Shown here piece by piece: positions 34,312 to 44,094 of a stretch of 64,000 nt of DNA. The notes below the pieces were generated by a model that saw nothing but the letters and a program-made list of their open reading frames with translations, made no database searches and was not told the origin of the DNA. The translations under genes and the position numbers were made by a program. Source of the DNA: Solibacillus isronensis (GTDB lineage Bacteria > Bacillota > Bacilli > Bacillales_A > Planococcaceae); NCBI RefSeq assembly GCF_900168685.1, contig NZ_FVZN01000014.1, positions 1,860,001 to 1,924,000 of the forward strand, given 5' to 3'. The stretch's first letter is position 1, and the number at the start of each line of letters is the position of its first letter.

Positions 34312-35163
34312 CTATTCCCGCACCCAAGTCAAACCTAATGTTCCTTCTCCTGCATGAACACCTACACAGGCTGAAAGTGGTGTTGGGGTAAATTGAATTG
34401 ACGGAAATTTCTTTAATAATTCCTTTTTCCACTCGATAGCCCCTGCTTCATTATTACAGTGAATAATAGCTGCTTCTTTTACAGGTGACTTTGAAATAGC
34501 TCGCTCAAGTTTTTCAATGACGGCTTTTTTAGCACGATTATCGGCACGTACTTTTTTCGCCACTTCAACGCCGCCTTCTTTATTGTATTCAATCACTAGT
34601 TTAATATTGAGCAAGTTACTGAGAAACATCGCCATCCCTGAAACACGTCCGCTTTTATGCAATTGCTCCAAGCTTGCAGGGATAAAAGCAAGTTCTGACT
34701 TGCCACGCATTGCTTCTATTTTCTCTACGATTGCTTCCGGGGCATGTCCTTGTTTTTCAAGCTCAATTCCAAGTGCCAGCATGACTTGCATTGGATATGA
34801 ACCAATTTTCGCATCAATAACATAACTTTTGAAACCCGCCTGTTCTGCAGCCATTGGAGCACTTAGCACAGTACCCGATAGTTGTTCAGAAGTATGAACC
34901 GCAATGGCACAGTCATAGCCCTGTTCTTTTATTTTTTCATATAAAGCTACATGTTCTCCGAATGCCGGCTGAGACGTTTTCGGATGCATTGTTGAATTTC
35001 TTAATTTATCGTAAAATTCCTCGTGCGTCATATCCACTGTTTCACGAAGTGCGCCCTCTTCAAAAACGATGTTCAATGCAAGCACATGAATTGAGTGTTC
35101 TTTAATAAAACTTTCCGGTAATAATGCTGCAGTATCTGTAATCCATGCAATCTTTTTATTCAT
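34312..35163 (-). CDS. DegV family fatty-acid-binding protein
   Basis: This 283-residue DegV/FakB-type protein binds one fatty acid and presents it to the kinase FakA. Motifs are ITDTAALLP at the start, the SGT turn in QLSGTVLSAPMAA, SLEQLHKSGRVS and the final HAGEGTLGL. ATG at 35163 has AAGGAG 7 nt upstream; a reading 25 codons longer lacks a site. It is a lone gene, divergent from the Gpx gene. Specific lipid preference cannot be told. Confidence 0.9.
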   Translation of the reverse strand: MNKKIAWITDTAALLPESFIKEHSIHVLALNIVFEEGALRETVDMTHEEFYDKLRNSTMHPKTSQPAFGEHVALYEKIKEQGYDCAIAVHTSEQLSGTVLSAPMAAEQAGFKSYVIDAKIGSYPMQVMLALGIELEKQGHAPEAIVEKIEAMRGKSELAFIPASLEQLHKSGRVSGMAMFLSNLLNIKLVIEYNKEGGVEVAKKVRADNRAKKAVIEKLERAISKSPVKEAAIIHCNNEAGAIEWKKELLKKFPSIQFTPTPLSACVGVHAGEGTLGLTWVRE

Positions 35164-35326
35164 TATAAAACTCCTTGATGTTAAAATTTTATGTCTCACA
35201 AGAATGTAAGCGCAATCATAGTAATGGCACAGTGACACATGTCATATTTGAATGGATAAGTTCCGAGGCTGACATTATTTCGACAAGATTCGAGTTTTAT
35301 TTTCGTTTTTAAGTAATACCGATTAT

Positions 35327-35355
35327 TTTACATATGGGCCTTTTTTCCGTACGAT
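35327..35355 (+). promoter_or_regulatory. sigma-A promoter of the Gpx gene
   Basis: TTTACA (35327-35332), a 17-nt spacer and TACGAT (35350-35355). The start codon is 46 nt downstream. Confidence 0.65.
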
Positions 35356-35401
35356 AAAAGTACAAACAATTATATTAGTAGTTTTGAGGAGGAACGAAAG
35401 C

Positions 35402-35872
35402 ATGAATATTTATGATATTCCTGTTAAGACAGAAAAAGGCGAGCAATATGAATTAGACCGCTATAAAGGCCAAGTAATGATGATTGTCAATACGGCAAGC
35501 AAGTGCGGGTTTACAAATCAGTTTACAGAGCTTGAAGAATTATACGATAAATACAAAGAAGAAGGATTTGTCGTACTCGGTTTCCCTTCTGACCAATTTA
35601 AACAGGAGTTGTCTTCCGGTGAGGAAGCTGCCGAGTTCTGCCTCCTGGATTACGGTGTAACGTTCCCGATGCATGAAATGGTGAAAGTGAACGGTTCAGA
35701 AGCACATCCTTTATTTAAACATTTAACTTCTGAAGCAAAAGGTCTTTTAGGGCAGTCGGTTAAGTGGAATTTCACAAAATTTTTAGTCGACCGTGATGGC
35801 AATGTTATTAAACGTTACGCCCCACAAGATTCACCGACAAAAGCAGAAAACGATATTGCGAAATTACTTTAA
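35402..35872 (+). CDS. glutathione-peroxidase-type thiol peroxidase
   Basis: This 156-residue Gpx-fold peroxidase probably uses thioredoxin-like donors, as bacillal members do. The peroxidatic Cys35 lies in [12 protein letters not shown], the resolving-type Cys80 in AEFC, and the WNF motif ([14 protein letters not shown]) is present. The usual FPCNQF is replaced by FPSDQF, so that cysteine is lost. ATG at 35402 has GAGGAGG 9 nt upstream, whereas a start six codons earlier would lie inside that site. It is monocistronic. Confidence 0.93.
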   Translation: MNIYDIPVKTEKGEQYELDRYKGQVMMIVNTASKCGFTNQFTELEELYDKYKEEGFVVLGFPSDQFKQELSSGEEAAEFCLLDYGVTFPMHEMVKVNGSEAHPLFKHLTSEAKGLLGQSVKWNFTKFLVDRDGNVIKRYAPQDSPTKAENDIAKLL

Positions 35873-35899
35873 AATTTATTTTTATTTATAATAGAAAAG

Positions 35900-35931
35900 A
35901 GCAGCCGAAGATTAATACGGCTGCTTTTTTT
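35900..35931. terminator. terminator between Gpx gene and anti-sigma gene
   Basis: AGCAGCCG (35900-35907) pairs with CGGCTGCT (35918-35925), with a T run on the plus strand and A's on the other side. Confidence 0.8.
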
Positions 35932-36790
35932 AAAATAAAAATTCCTCTTTCTCTGTCAGTTCCAAATACAATGGCATAACTACAAAAAACATAGTCAGTA
36001 CATAAAAAGCTAGACACAGAATGGTTAAAGTTATCGGTAAATCAAAAGAAGAAGAGAAAATAATCGTTGGTGATGTAAGCATTGATAAGCCCCCGATTAT
36101 TTGACGGTATTTTTTAGTGTAAAATAATTTCTCATTGCACGTTGGACAACGCAATTCCATTTTTAATTTACATACTATTTTTATTTGTTCTTTTTTTGAA
36201 TACGAATGGCGACAATGCGGACAGCATACCTCTCCTGTTGTATTGCGGGCAAAATAAAATAAGAGAACGATTTGTAAAATAAGGATAAGCATGAAAATAC
36301 TAAGTTTCAGCCACTGAATGTCCACTTCAAACATCTGAATTAGGCTCCCGATTGCATAGACGATAAATGGCGAGATTGCGATCAGCAAATAACGCAATTT
36401 ATATACAGTTTTACGAAGTTGAAGTACTTTCGGTTTTTGCCATCTCTTCATCGTAAAGAACACAATTGTGAAGAAAACCCCATTGATAATCAGTAATAAA
36501 CTAATGATGGCCACATGCTTGCCTCTTCTTATATCTTCTGCTAATTGCTCTCGGTCAAAGTTTGCTAATACTGGGCTCGATGCCTGATTAGGAGGAGATA
36601 CGATCACATCATTAGTGAATAAGTATAGGATAAATACTGCTGTAAAAACAAAAATCGGAGCAATTACAATTGACCAATTCGTTTGTCGTTTCGGGCGTTT
36701 GGAACGATCGACCGTTTGCTTTAAATTTAACTTCTGCCGTTCCGTTAATTGCATTTTACTTAACTCTTGCTGCCACTTCTCCTTAATCAT
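35930..36790 (-). CDS. putative anti-sigma factor with membrane helices and zinc ribbon
   Basis: This 286-residue protein follows an ECF sigma gene with an 8-nt overlap, so it is probably its anti-sigma or sensor. It has a short cytoplasmic N-terminus (about 1-38), one helix (about 41-60), an extracytoplasmic loop, and about five more helices. Between helices lies CCPHC...CPTC with about 21 residues between the pairs, the cxxc_20_cxxc zinc-ribbon type found in bacillal membrane proteins. The ligand or stress sensed is unknown. Confidence 0.7.
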   Translation of the reverse strand: MIKEKWQQELSKMQLTERQKLNLKQTVDRSKRPKRQTNWSIVIAPIFVFTAVFILYLFTNDVIVSPPNQASSPVLANFDREQLAEDIRRGKHVAIISLLLIINGVFFTIVFFTMKRWQKPKVLQLRKTVYKLRYLLIAISPFIVYAIGSLIQMFEVDIQWLKLSIFMLILILQIVLLFYFARNTTGEVCCPHCRHSYSKKEQIKIVCKLKMELRCPTCNEKLFYTKKYRQIIGGLSMLTSPTIIFSSSFDLPITLTILCLAFYVLTMFFVVMPLYLELTEKEEFLF

Positions 36791-37277
36791 CCTGCATCAC
36801 CTCCATGCTTAATTTTGGCTTTAATTTTGCTCTTGCACGCTGCAAACGCGATTTAACAGTCGATACCGCCAATTCCAATAACTCGGCGATTTCAAACACC
36901 GTCATTTCCTCATAGTAATAGAGTAATAATACTTCCCGATCTTTTACCGGTAATGTAAGAACAGCGGCGGTTATTTCACCCTGTAATTCTTTCTCTACAT
37001 AAATCTGTTCCACACCTTTTTCATGCTGCTGAAAAAACTGAGTAATTACCGTTTTCTTGTTTTTCCAGCTGCGTAAATAATCATAGCTGCGGTTAATCGT
37101 CATCTTCACTAAATAGGTTTTAATCGATGCTCTTTGTTCAAATTGTACTGATTTATGATAATAGTTTATAAATACGTCTTGGACGACTTCTTCAGCTGTT
37201 AAACGATCCTTCGTATATATAAAAGCAATGCGGTACAAATAATCACTGTATGTATCAATTAGTTTTTCAATTTCCAC
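36783..37277 (-). CDS. ECF-type RNA polymerase sigma factor (pair 1)
   Basis: This 164-residue sigma factor has region 2 (YLYRIAFIYTKDRLTAEEVVQDVFINYY) and region 4 (LPVKDREVLLLYYYEEMTVFEIAELLELAVSTVKSRLQRARAKL). The GTG at 37277 has AAAGGAGGG 6 nt upstream. The same 13-base stretch AAAGGAGGGCGGC precedes the second ECF gene at 60657. A -10-like CGTCTA lies upstream without a clear TGAAAC -35. It is co-translated with the zinc-ribbon membrane protein. Targets are unknown. Confidence 0.9.
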   Translation of the reverse strand: MEIEKLIDTYSDYLYRIAFIYTKDRLTAEEVVQDVFINYYHKSVQFEQRASIKTYLVKMTINRSYDYLRSWKNKKTVITQFFQQHEKGVEQIYVEKELQGEITAAVLTLPVKDREVLLLYYYEEMTVFEIAELLELAVSTVKSRLQRARAKLKPKLSMEVMQDD

Positions 37278-37346
37278 TAGCCGCCCTCCTTTTACCCTTA
37301 TAGACGGAAACAATTTTAATTTGGACGCATTTATCCTAATATTAAT

Positions 37347-37381
37347 TAAAAAAATCGCCTAACCAATTTATGATTAGGCGA
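37347..37381 (-). terminator. terminator of trpE-trpG-DUF5071 operon
   Basis: TCGCCTAA (37355-37362) pairs with TTAGGCGA (37374-37381); on the minus strand TTTTTTT follows. Confidence 0.8.
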
Positions 37382-37386
37382 ATCTG

Positions 37387-37758
37387 TTATGGCTGAAAAC
37401 TTATTAAGGCTTCTTGAGCAGCTTCAATATTATCTTCATTGAAAGGTGTTTTCTCCATTGCGGCAATTTGTTCGACGGCATCTGCCAAGACGAGCTTCGA
37501 ATAAAACGGCAGCTTCGGTACTATTGAAACAAGACACCAGTAAATCCACATGTCATCGTCCCCGCGTAGCACTTCGTCAACAAGTGGCGTCAGCTCATTC
37601 GGATAGTGAAGCAGCAGCTCAACCATTGGCTCCGCGACTGGCCAGTTCATATCCTGCACCCATTCAAGCAGCTTCGGCAGTAAAGGAATGACCGCTTCTG
37701 CATCCGCAGTTTTCAGTTTTTGCACTGCTGCAATATCATGCTTATCTTTCGGTATCAT
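37387..37758 (-). CDS. DUF5071 protein in the trp operon
   Basis: This 123-residue protein matches the DUF5071 type, with IPKDKHDIAAVQKLK at the start and VIPLLPKLLEWVQDMNWPVAEPMVELL after it. The all-helical repeats resemble HEAT-like arrays. Its ATG overlaps the trpG stop as ATGA, with GGAGG upstream, so it is translated with trpG under the tryptophan T-box. No enzymatic motif is seen. A link to tryptophan or chorismate metabolism is suggested only by position. Confidence 0.8.
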   Translation of the reverse strand: MIPKDKHDIAAVQKLKTADAEAVIPLLPKLLEWVQDMNWPVAEPMVELLLHYPNELTPLVDEVLRGDDDMWIYWCLVSIVPKLPFYSKLVLADAVEQIAAMEKTPFNEDNIEAAQEALISFQP

Positions 37759-38336
37759 GCCAATACCTCCACCTTTTTTAAAAACTCGCTGATCATGGAT
37801 GTACCGAGTTCTGTTCCGATGGACTCGGGATGAAACTGCAGCCCATATACCGGATATTGTTTATGTTGAATAGCCATAATTTCCCCATCATCTGCACTTG
37901 TAGCAACAACTTGGAAATCTTCATGCAATGTTTGCTTTTCAATAATAAGCGAATGATAGCGCATCACTTCAACTACTCCCTCGAATTGTGCAAACAAACC
38001 TGTTTTTTCATATTGAAGCATGCTCGTTTTCCCATGCATAATATTTTGGGCATGGCTCACCGTTGCACCGAACGCTTCTCCAATTGACTGATGGCCGAGG
38101 CAGATTCCCAATATCGGAATCTCTTTATAAAGCTGGCGGATCATTTCAATGACAATACCTGCGTCTTTCGGTTCCCCGGGTCCTGGAGAAATAACAATCG
38201 CTTTCGGCTGTAGTGTGCGGATTTCTTCAACTGTCATGGCATCATTTCGAACAATTTTTACATCTTCCCCAAACTGTGCAATTTGGTGATACAGATTATA
38301 CGTAAATGAATCATAATTATCGATAAGTAAAATCAT
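37755..38336 (-). CDS. trpG: anthranilate/aminodeoxychorismate synthase glutamine amidotransferase
   Basis: This is a class I amidotransferase that releases ammonia from glutamine for the TrpE subunit. The 193-residue protein has LIDNYDSFTYN, the oxyanion loop ISPGPGEP, catalytic Cys79 in GICLGHQ and the His169-Pro-Glu171 triad end in QFHPES. Its start overlaps trpE by 4 nt. In bacilli this subunit can serve both anthranilate and p-aminobenzoate synthases. The T-box in front makes the tryptophan role primary. Confidence 0.93.
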   Translation of the reverse strand: MILLIDNYDSFTYNLYHQIAQFGEDVKIVRNDAMTVEEIRTLQPKAIVISPGPGEPKDAGIVIEMIRQLYKEIPILGICLGHQSIGEAFGATVSHAQNIMHGKTSMLQYEKTGLFAQFEGVVEVMRYHSLIIEKQTLHEDFQVVATSADDGEIMAIQHKQYPVYGLQFHPESIGTELGTSMISEFLKKVEVLA

Positions 38337-39727
38337 TTGCGCACCTCCAACAATGCTTTTGCTTTATTTAAAGTTTCTTCATATTCCATTTCAGGGACGG
38401 AATCATAAACAATCCCTGCACCTGCCTGAACATAAGCTTTCTCATCTTTGATTACCATTGTACGGATCGCAAGGGCTAAATCCATATCCCCTGATGCCGA
38501 TAAATAACCAATCGCACCTGCATAAATTCCGCGCTTTCTCTGTTCCAGCTCATTTATAATTTGCATCGCACGAATTTTCGGCGCACCCGATACAGTACCG
38601 GCTGGCAGGCTCGATGCGATTACATCGACTAAGTGAGCATCGTCCCGCAATTTTCCTGTCACCTCGGAAACGATATGCATTACATACTTATACTTTTCGA
38701 TTTCCATATATTTTGTAACAGCTACTGTTCCAATCTGCGCAACACGTCCAACATCATTCCGTCCTAAATCAACAAGCATTTTATGCTCAGCAATTTCCTT
38801 TTCGTCTAGCAGCAATGCATTCGCAATCGCTTCATCTTCCTGTGCATTCTGTCCACGCGGCTTTGTTCCGGCAATCGGATTTGTCGTGACAAGCCCTTTT
38901 TGAACTTTCACAAGACTTTCCGGTGATGTGCCAAGTACCGTATAGTCCCCAAATTCCATAAAAAACATATACGGCGAAGCATTTGACGTCCGTAATTTCC
39001 GGTAAAGTGTCAATGGGTTTTCACGGTAATGGGCTTCAAACGTTTGGGACAAAACAACTTGGAAAATGTCACCATTGCGTATATACTCTTTTGCAGTTTC
39101 AACCATTTCAATAAAGCGCTCTTTTTTAATAGTCGGTGCGAATTGTACGTCGATTTCTGGTGTCTGCTTATATGGTACAGATGACATCATCATTTGTTCG
39201 ATATCATCCACTTTTTGCTGCATCAGCTCCATCGTATGACCCGCCTGAAACAGATCCATTGCCACGATGGATACTTGCTGTAACAGATGATCGATTACGA
39301 TAAATGTTTCATAAAAATAGACATGAACATCCGGCATATTGTATACATCGCCTACAATTTCCCCGATTTGTTCAAAATGATATGCTGTTTCATAGCCGAA
39401 ATAACCGATTGCCCCGCCAAAAAAGGCAAACGGAGCTTCTTCCTTTTGGATTGGCAATAGCTCTTTCAACAAAGTTAATACCGGTTTCTGTTCTGTCGTC
39501 AGCTCTTGTTTATGAATTGAATAAGAACCGGATTCCGCATTTCCTTTCAGTTCACCGACCGGATTAAAGGCGATGAAGGAATAGCGTCCATTTTGCTTAA
39601 ATTTTGCATTGGATTCGAATAATACCTTTTTTGTTCCAATGATAGATTCAAAAATTGAAATTGGCGTATAAGTATCGCCATTTACCTGCTTCATTACGTA
39701 TTTGTCTGTCTTTACTGCCATACTCAT
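38333..39727 (-). CDS. trpE: anthranilate synthase component I
   Basis: TrpE makes anthranilate from chorismate. The 464-residue protein has the chorismate-binding core: GGAIGYFGYE, IRNGDIFQVVLSQ, GTSPESLVKVQ, PIAGTKPRG, DLGRNDVGRVA, SLPAGTVSGAPKIRAM and QAGAGIVYDSVPE. The N-terminal FESNAKFKQNGRYSF contains the inhibitor-site region, where the LLES motif is changed to LFES. ATG at 39727 has GGAG upstream. It lies behind a T-box with a TGG specifier. PabB is the alternative call, but the T-box argues for TrpE. Confidence 0.92.
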   Translation of the reverse strand: MSMAVKTDKYVMKQVNGDTYTPISIFESIIGTKKVLFESNAKFKQNGRYSFIAFNPVGELKGNAESGSYSIHKQELTTEQKPVLTLLKELLPIQKEEAPFAFFGGAIGYFGYETAYHFEQIGEIVGDVYNMPDVHVYFYETFIVIDHLLQQVSIVAMDLFQAGHTMELMQQKVDDIEQMMMSSVPYKQTPEIDVQFAPTIKKERFIEMVETAKEYIRNGDIFQVVLSQTFEAHYRENPLTLYRKLRTSNASPYMFFMEFGDYTVLGTSPESLVKVQKGLVTTNPIAGTKPRGQNAQEDEAIANALLLDEKEIAEHKMLVDLGRNDVGRVAQIGTVAVTKYMEIEKYKYVMHIVSEVTGKLRDDAHLVDVIASSLPAGTVSGAPKIRAMQIINELEQRKRGIYAGAIGYLSASGDMDLALAIRTMVIKDEKAYVQAGAGIVYDSVPEMEYEETLNKAKALLEVRK

Positions 39728-39756
39728 CTCTCCTCAGCTTTTCTTTTCGTGAACAC

Positions 39757-39987
39757 AAAAAGGCCCTTTCGCTTTTAAAGGACGAAAGAGCCGTGGTGCC
39801 ACCTTTATTGACTAAATTAAATTTATTTAGTCCACTCAAAACTCGTAACGTGAGCGCTACGGCACAGCATTTCCTCTGTGCAGCTAGAAAGTCCATTCAT
39901 AAAGTACGTTTACTGACTTCCACCAACCGTCAGCTCTCTAAAAAAACGCCGCTTTACTACTCTTTTTTCATCATTGCTTTTACTATA
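39757..39987 (-). promoter_or_regulatory. T-box leader of trpE, tryptophan type
   Basis: The minus-strand leader has the T-box sequence AAAGGTGGCACCACGG (about 39808-39793), directly followed by the terminator stem GGCTCTTTCG/CGAAAGGGCC (39792-39783 and 39771-39762) and T's. Upstream, stem I shows AGAGAG, GGTTGGTGGAAGTC and the specifier context GAATGGAC with TGG at 39895-39893. Uncharged tRNA-Trp should therefore allow readthrough into trpE-trpG-DUF5071. Confidence 0.9.
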
Positions 39988-39993
39988 CTAGCT

Positions 39994-40022
39994 ATTGTAT
40001 CGTTTCAGCCCAAATTTTACAA
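39994..40022 (-). promoter_or_regulatory. sigma-A promoter of trp T-box transcript
   Basis: TTGTAA (40022-40017), a 17-nt spacer and TACAAT (39999-39994) on the minus strand. Confidence 0.7.
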
Positions 40023-40033
40023 ACTATTTTAAA

Positions 40034-41402
40034 TTAACTGTAAATATAAAGTTGTCCGTGTGATTTTGCATAGTACAGACTTGCATCAGCAAAGGCTACT
40101 AATTGTTCATACGATACATCTTCTTTTTTTAATTGGTCTGAATGGATAAATCCAAAATGGATCGGGATTTCTACCACTCCTGATGTCGAGTGAACAGCAG
40201 TTGTCCGAAGTTTTTCCTCCAGTTTCATTAACAACTTGAAAAAGTCACTTTCGGAAATATTTTTTATAAACGCTTCTCCTGCATTTTTCGATAATACATT
40301 AACCTTTGCCTCATACTCGAAAATATTTGAATAAATCGACTCAAATAATGTGAATAGTAACTGCTCAGTAAATAAGGTGCCGAACAGCTCTTCAATTTTA
40401 TCTGTGATAAAGCACCAGTGAATACAGTAAATCGCCTCTTTGTTCGTAAGCGCATGTTTCACAAACTTGATTGTACTCTCTTTCGAAACGACATGCGGGA
40501 ATTTAACTGCAAGCGCGGTCGTTTCCTCTTCGAAAAAAAAGTCAGCATGTATGTTACGTATTTTGCGTACACTGATCGGCTCACTTTTATTCTTTTCAAT
40601 CAAGTGCTGCAATTCCTTTTTATAACGAAACTGCTCGATTAGCCCAAAACGTTGAAGGTACCTTTCCACTACGGACAATAATACAAAATTCTGTTGTTTC
40701 TCCAATTGAATATACGCCTGTTCAAACATTTCCAAGCTTTCATTCCCATAGCCAGCCCTATAGTTTAATATCGCTTCCGCAAAACAGTATATTCCCGGCA
40801 TAATAAGGGGATTTGCCTTCCAGATGCTGCAAAACATCCCGCTTTATCTGGTTAAATTCCATTTCACTATTCGTCGAAGCATAATAATAGAGTGCGCCTA
40901 AATAGCCTCTAACAATCGTTGCGCTGACAGAAGGAATTTTCTGTTTATAATACTCCGCCAACTTTATTGCGATATGAGCATTTTCCGGTTCGTTTTTATA
41001 ATGGTACTGTGCTGCCAGATTGCAATAATTAATGATAATAAATTCATCGTTTTGCAAAAGATGCGCATACTTAAGCGATTTTTTTGCTGCTTCTATCGAT
41101 TCATCATGATGTTTTGCAAAGATATGTTCAAGACTGTACAGATAGTAATAAACCATCTTATTTTCATCTTTGCCATATGTTAAACAAAGCTTTTCATAAT
41201 CATCCATGACCGCATGAAAGTTTTGATAGTTACCTATTTCAAAATATGTTGATGCCAAATATTCATAGCATAGGAGTGCTTCTGCATACCTTTTTTCTTC
41301 AAGTGTTATCGGCAGTGTAATCGTGCTGAATTGGATTACTTCCATATATCGCAACTCATTGAAGAGATTTCGCAAATGTTCAATCTGGTTTGAAATTTTC
41401 AT
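40034..41402 (-). pseudogene. frameshifted TPR-like protein with degenerate GGDEF domain
   Basis: Two overlapping frames make one protein. The first part (41402-40758) has TPR-like helical repeats (YEYLASTYFEIGNYQNFHAV, YCNLAAQYHYKNEPENAHIAI). The second (to 40034) continues YCFAEAILNYRAGYGNESLEMF. Dropping one base at the GGGG run 40807-40810 joins them as a protein of about 455 residues. The C-terminus is a GGDEF-like fold in which the signature reads AGEAF (about 40268-40282) and the end is FADASLYYAKSHGQ. It cannot be an active cyclase. The frameshift may be real, programmed or a sequencing error. Confidence 0.7.
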
Positions 41403-42040
41403 GTCACTCGTCCACCCCAGTCATTGATTAATCCAAATACGGCTTCATAAATCTCACTTGCCTCAGTAATCGCTTGTTCATAGAGGTTAAAAAGAGACTG
41501 TTCGAACTCTAATACAAGCACCTGCAATTCTTTTAATAAAGTACTTTGTAATAAAGCTAGCTGTTGCGGGTAATTTTCAACTTCAATATATTTCGCATCA
41601 TAATATGGTCTTAAACTTCTACTGCTGAAGCCTTTCAGAGCCTGGAAATTTACCGCCATTTCCTCGTTTTCTGCTAATTTTTCCACGATAAACTGCTCCT
41701 GCTTTAAATAAATATAAATTGCACAAATAAACGCCAGCTTCTCGTTTTCTAATAAAGCAAGCTGAATATAGCGTCTTATTTGAAAGGTTTTAATTTTATC
41801 CAAAAAAAATTTTCGAATTGGATAAATCATCGTATTTTCCGGATTGGAAATACGATCGATTTCTTCAGTAGATAATAAATACCAAATATCAAATATGATG
41901 ACTGAACGTTGGTAAGACTCCTCACTGAATGGAAGTATTAATGTGAATAGATTTAGTTCATCGATCAACTGCTGAAATTGGTACATTGTCTCATCAGAAA
42001 TTAAAAACATACAATCTGCTTTATCTATTTTAGCCTGCAT
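41399..42040 (-). CDS. hypothetical protein in the TPR/GGDEF-like operon
   Basis: This 213-residue protein is not recognised. It is predicted helical, with no signal peptide or clear membrane segment. Notable stretches are IIFDIWYLLSTEEIDRIS, FFLDKIKTFQIRRYIQLALLENEKLAFICAIYIYL and a C-terminal coiled-coil-like LLKELQVLVLEFEQSLFNLYEQAITEASEIYEAVF. ATG at 42040 has GAGGTGAG 9 nt upstream. Its stop overlaps the next start (ATGA), so the two proteins are likely made together and may interact. Confidence 0.7.
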   Translation of the reverse strand: MQAKIDKADCMFLISDETMYQFQQLIDELNLFTLILPFSEESYQRSVIIFDIWYLLSTEEIDRISNPENTMIYPIRKFFLDKIKTFQIRRYIQLALLENEKLAFICAIYIYLKQEQFIVEKLAENEEMAVNFQALKGFSSRSLRPYYDAKYIEVENYPQQLALLQSTLLKELQVLVLEFEQSLFNLYEQAITEASEIYEAVFGLINDWGGRVT

Positions 42041-42137
42041 GCTGCATATCTCACCTCAAATAATTGTCAGTTTCATCCATCATATCATAAACTTACTGTT
42101 TTGAAGTATTTCATTTTAGTATCATTTATACATAAAA

Positions 42138-42177
42138 AAGTGATGGTTGAAACAATCTCCTTCCAACACATCACTTT
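42138..42177 (-). terminator. terminator of yrrB
   Basis: AAGTGATG (42138-42145) pairs with CATCACTT (42169-42176), with an internal TTG/CAA pairing. TTTTTTATG follows on the minus strand. Confidence 0.7.
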
Positions 42178-42193
42178 ATATTTTTTTTTGAAA

Positions 42194-42859
42194 TTAATTC
42201 GAACGTTGGCAAATCATATCATATAAATACTTCGCCTGATCAAACTCAGGTTGCAGTGTATAAGCTTGTTTCAAATGATATTTTGCTTTATCGGTATCTG
42301 ATGTAGCTACCGCGTATAGTACACCTAAATTATAATGCGCATCTGCATTATTCCAGTCTTCTTCAATCACATACTCCAGCTCCGGCTTTGCAAAATCGAA
42401 CATTTCCAAAGAGCAAAGCAAAATGCCGTATGATAAACGAATTTGCAAATCTTTTGGTGCAAGTTCTGCCGCACGTTGCATAAATGGCAGGGCCAGCTTG
42501 AATTGCTCTTCGCGTTCAAATGATTTTGCCAGCATGTAATAGGCATCTGCCCCTTCGATTCCGTAATCGATCGATTTTTGATATAGTTTTGCGGCTTCTG
42601 TATAGCGTTCAGCTTCATAATATAAATTCGCTAAACCGTAATACGCTGTAGCAGCTTTTTCATCTACTGTGATCGCCTTTTGGAAAAAACGTTCAGCACG
42701 TTCGATATCCCCCATCGCGGCAAGCAATGTACCGAAGTTTACATAGCCGATCGCATCATTCGGCTGTGTTTCAATTGCCTGAGTAAAAGCTTGTGCAGCT
42801 TCTTCATAACGCTTTTCCTGAAATGCTTTAATCCCGATTTCATTATAGTTTATATCCAT
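42194..42859 (-). CDS. yrrB: tetratricopeptide repeat protein YrrB
   Basis: This 221-residue protein consists of about six TPR motifs from end to end, for example GIKAFQEKRYEEAAQAFTQAIETQP, AYYGLANLYYEAERYTEAAKLYQKSI and AHYNLGVLYAVATSDTDKAKYHL. TPRs are protein-protein scaffolds. Gene order cymR-yrvO-mnmA-yrrB is as in B. subtilis, which suggests a role linked to tRNA thiolation, but none is proved. ATG at 42859 has AGAGGTG upstream. A 57-nt gap with a hairpin (AGACG/CGTCT) separates it from mnmA. Confidence 0.88.
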   Translation of the reverse strand: MDINYNEIGIKAFQEKRYEEAAQAFTQAIETQPNDAIGYVNFGTLLAAMGDIERAERFFQKAITVDEKAATAYYGLANLYYEAERYTEAAKLYQKSIDYGIEGADAYYMLAKSFEREEQFKLALPFMQRAAELAPKDLQIRLSYGILLCSLEMFDFAKPELEYVIEEDWNNADAHYNLGVLYAVATSDTDKAKYHLKQAYTLQPEFDQAKYLYDMICQRSN

Positions 42860-42916
42860 TCTTTCACCTCTATAAATATGTATAGACGCTCATTTTAAAT
42901 GAACGTCTATCGTCTA

Positions 42917-44035
<1,119 letters not shown>

Positions 44036-44094
44036 TTACTATTCACCTTTTCTTAGACAAATCGCGTAAAAGGCGCGAAGTCTTTCTTATAAAT

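Noticed and set aside
37278-37346. ECF autoregulatory promoter for sigma pair 1
   Set aside because: CGTCTA is present, but the expected TGAAAC or AAC is not at 16-17 nt, so it is not called.
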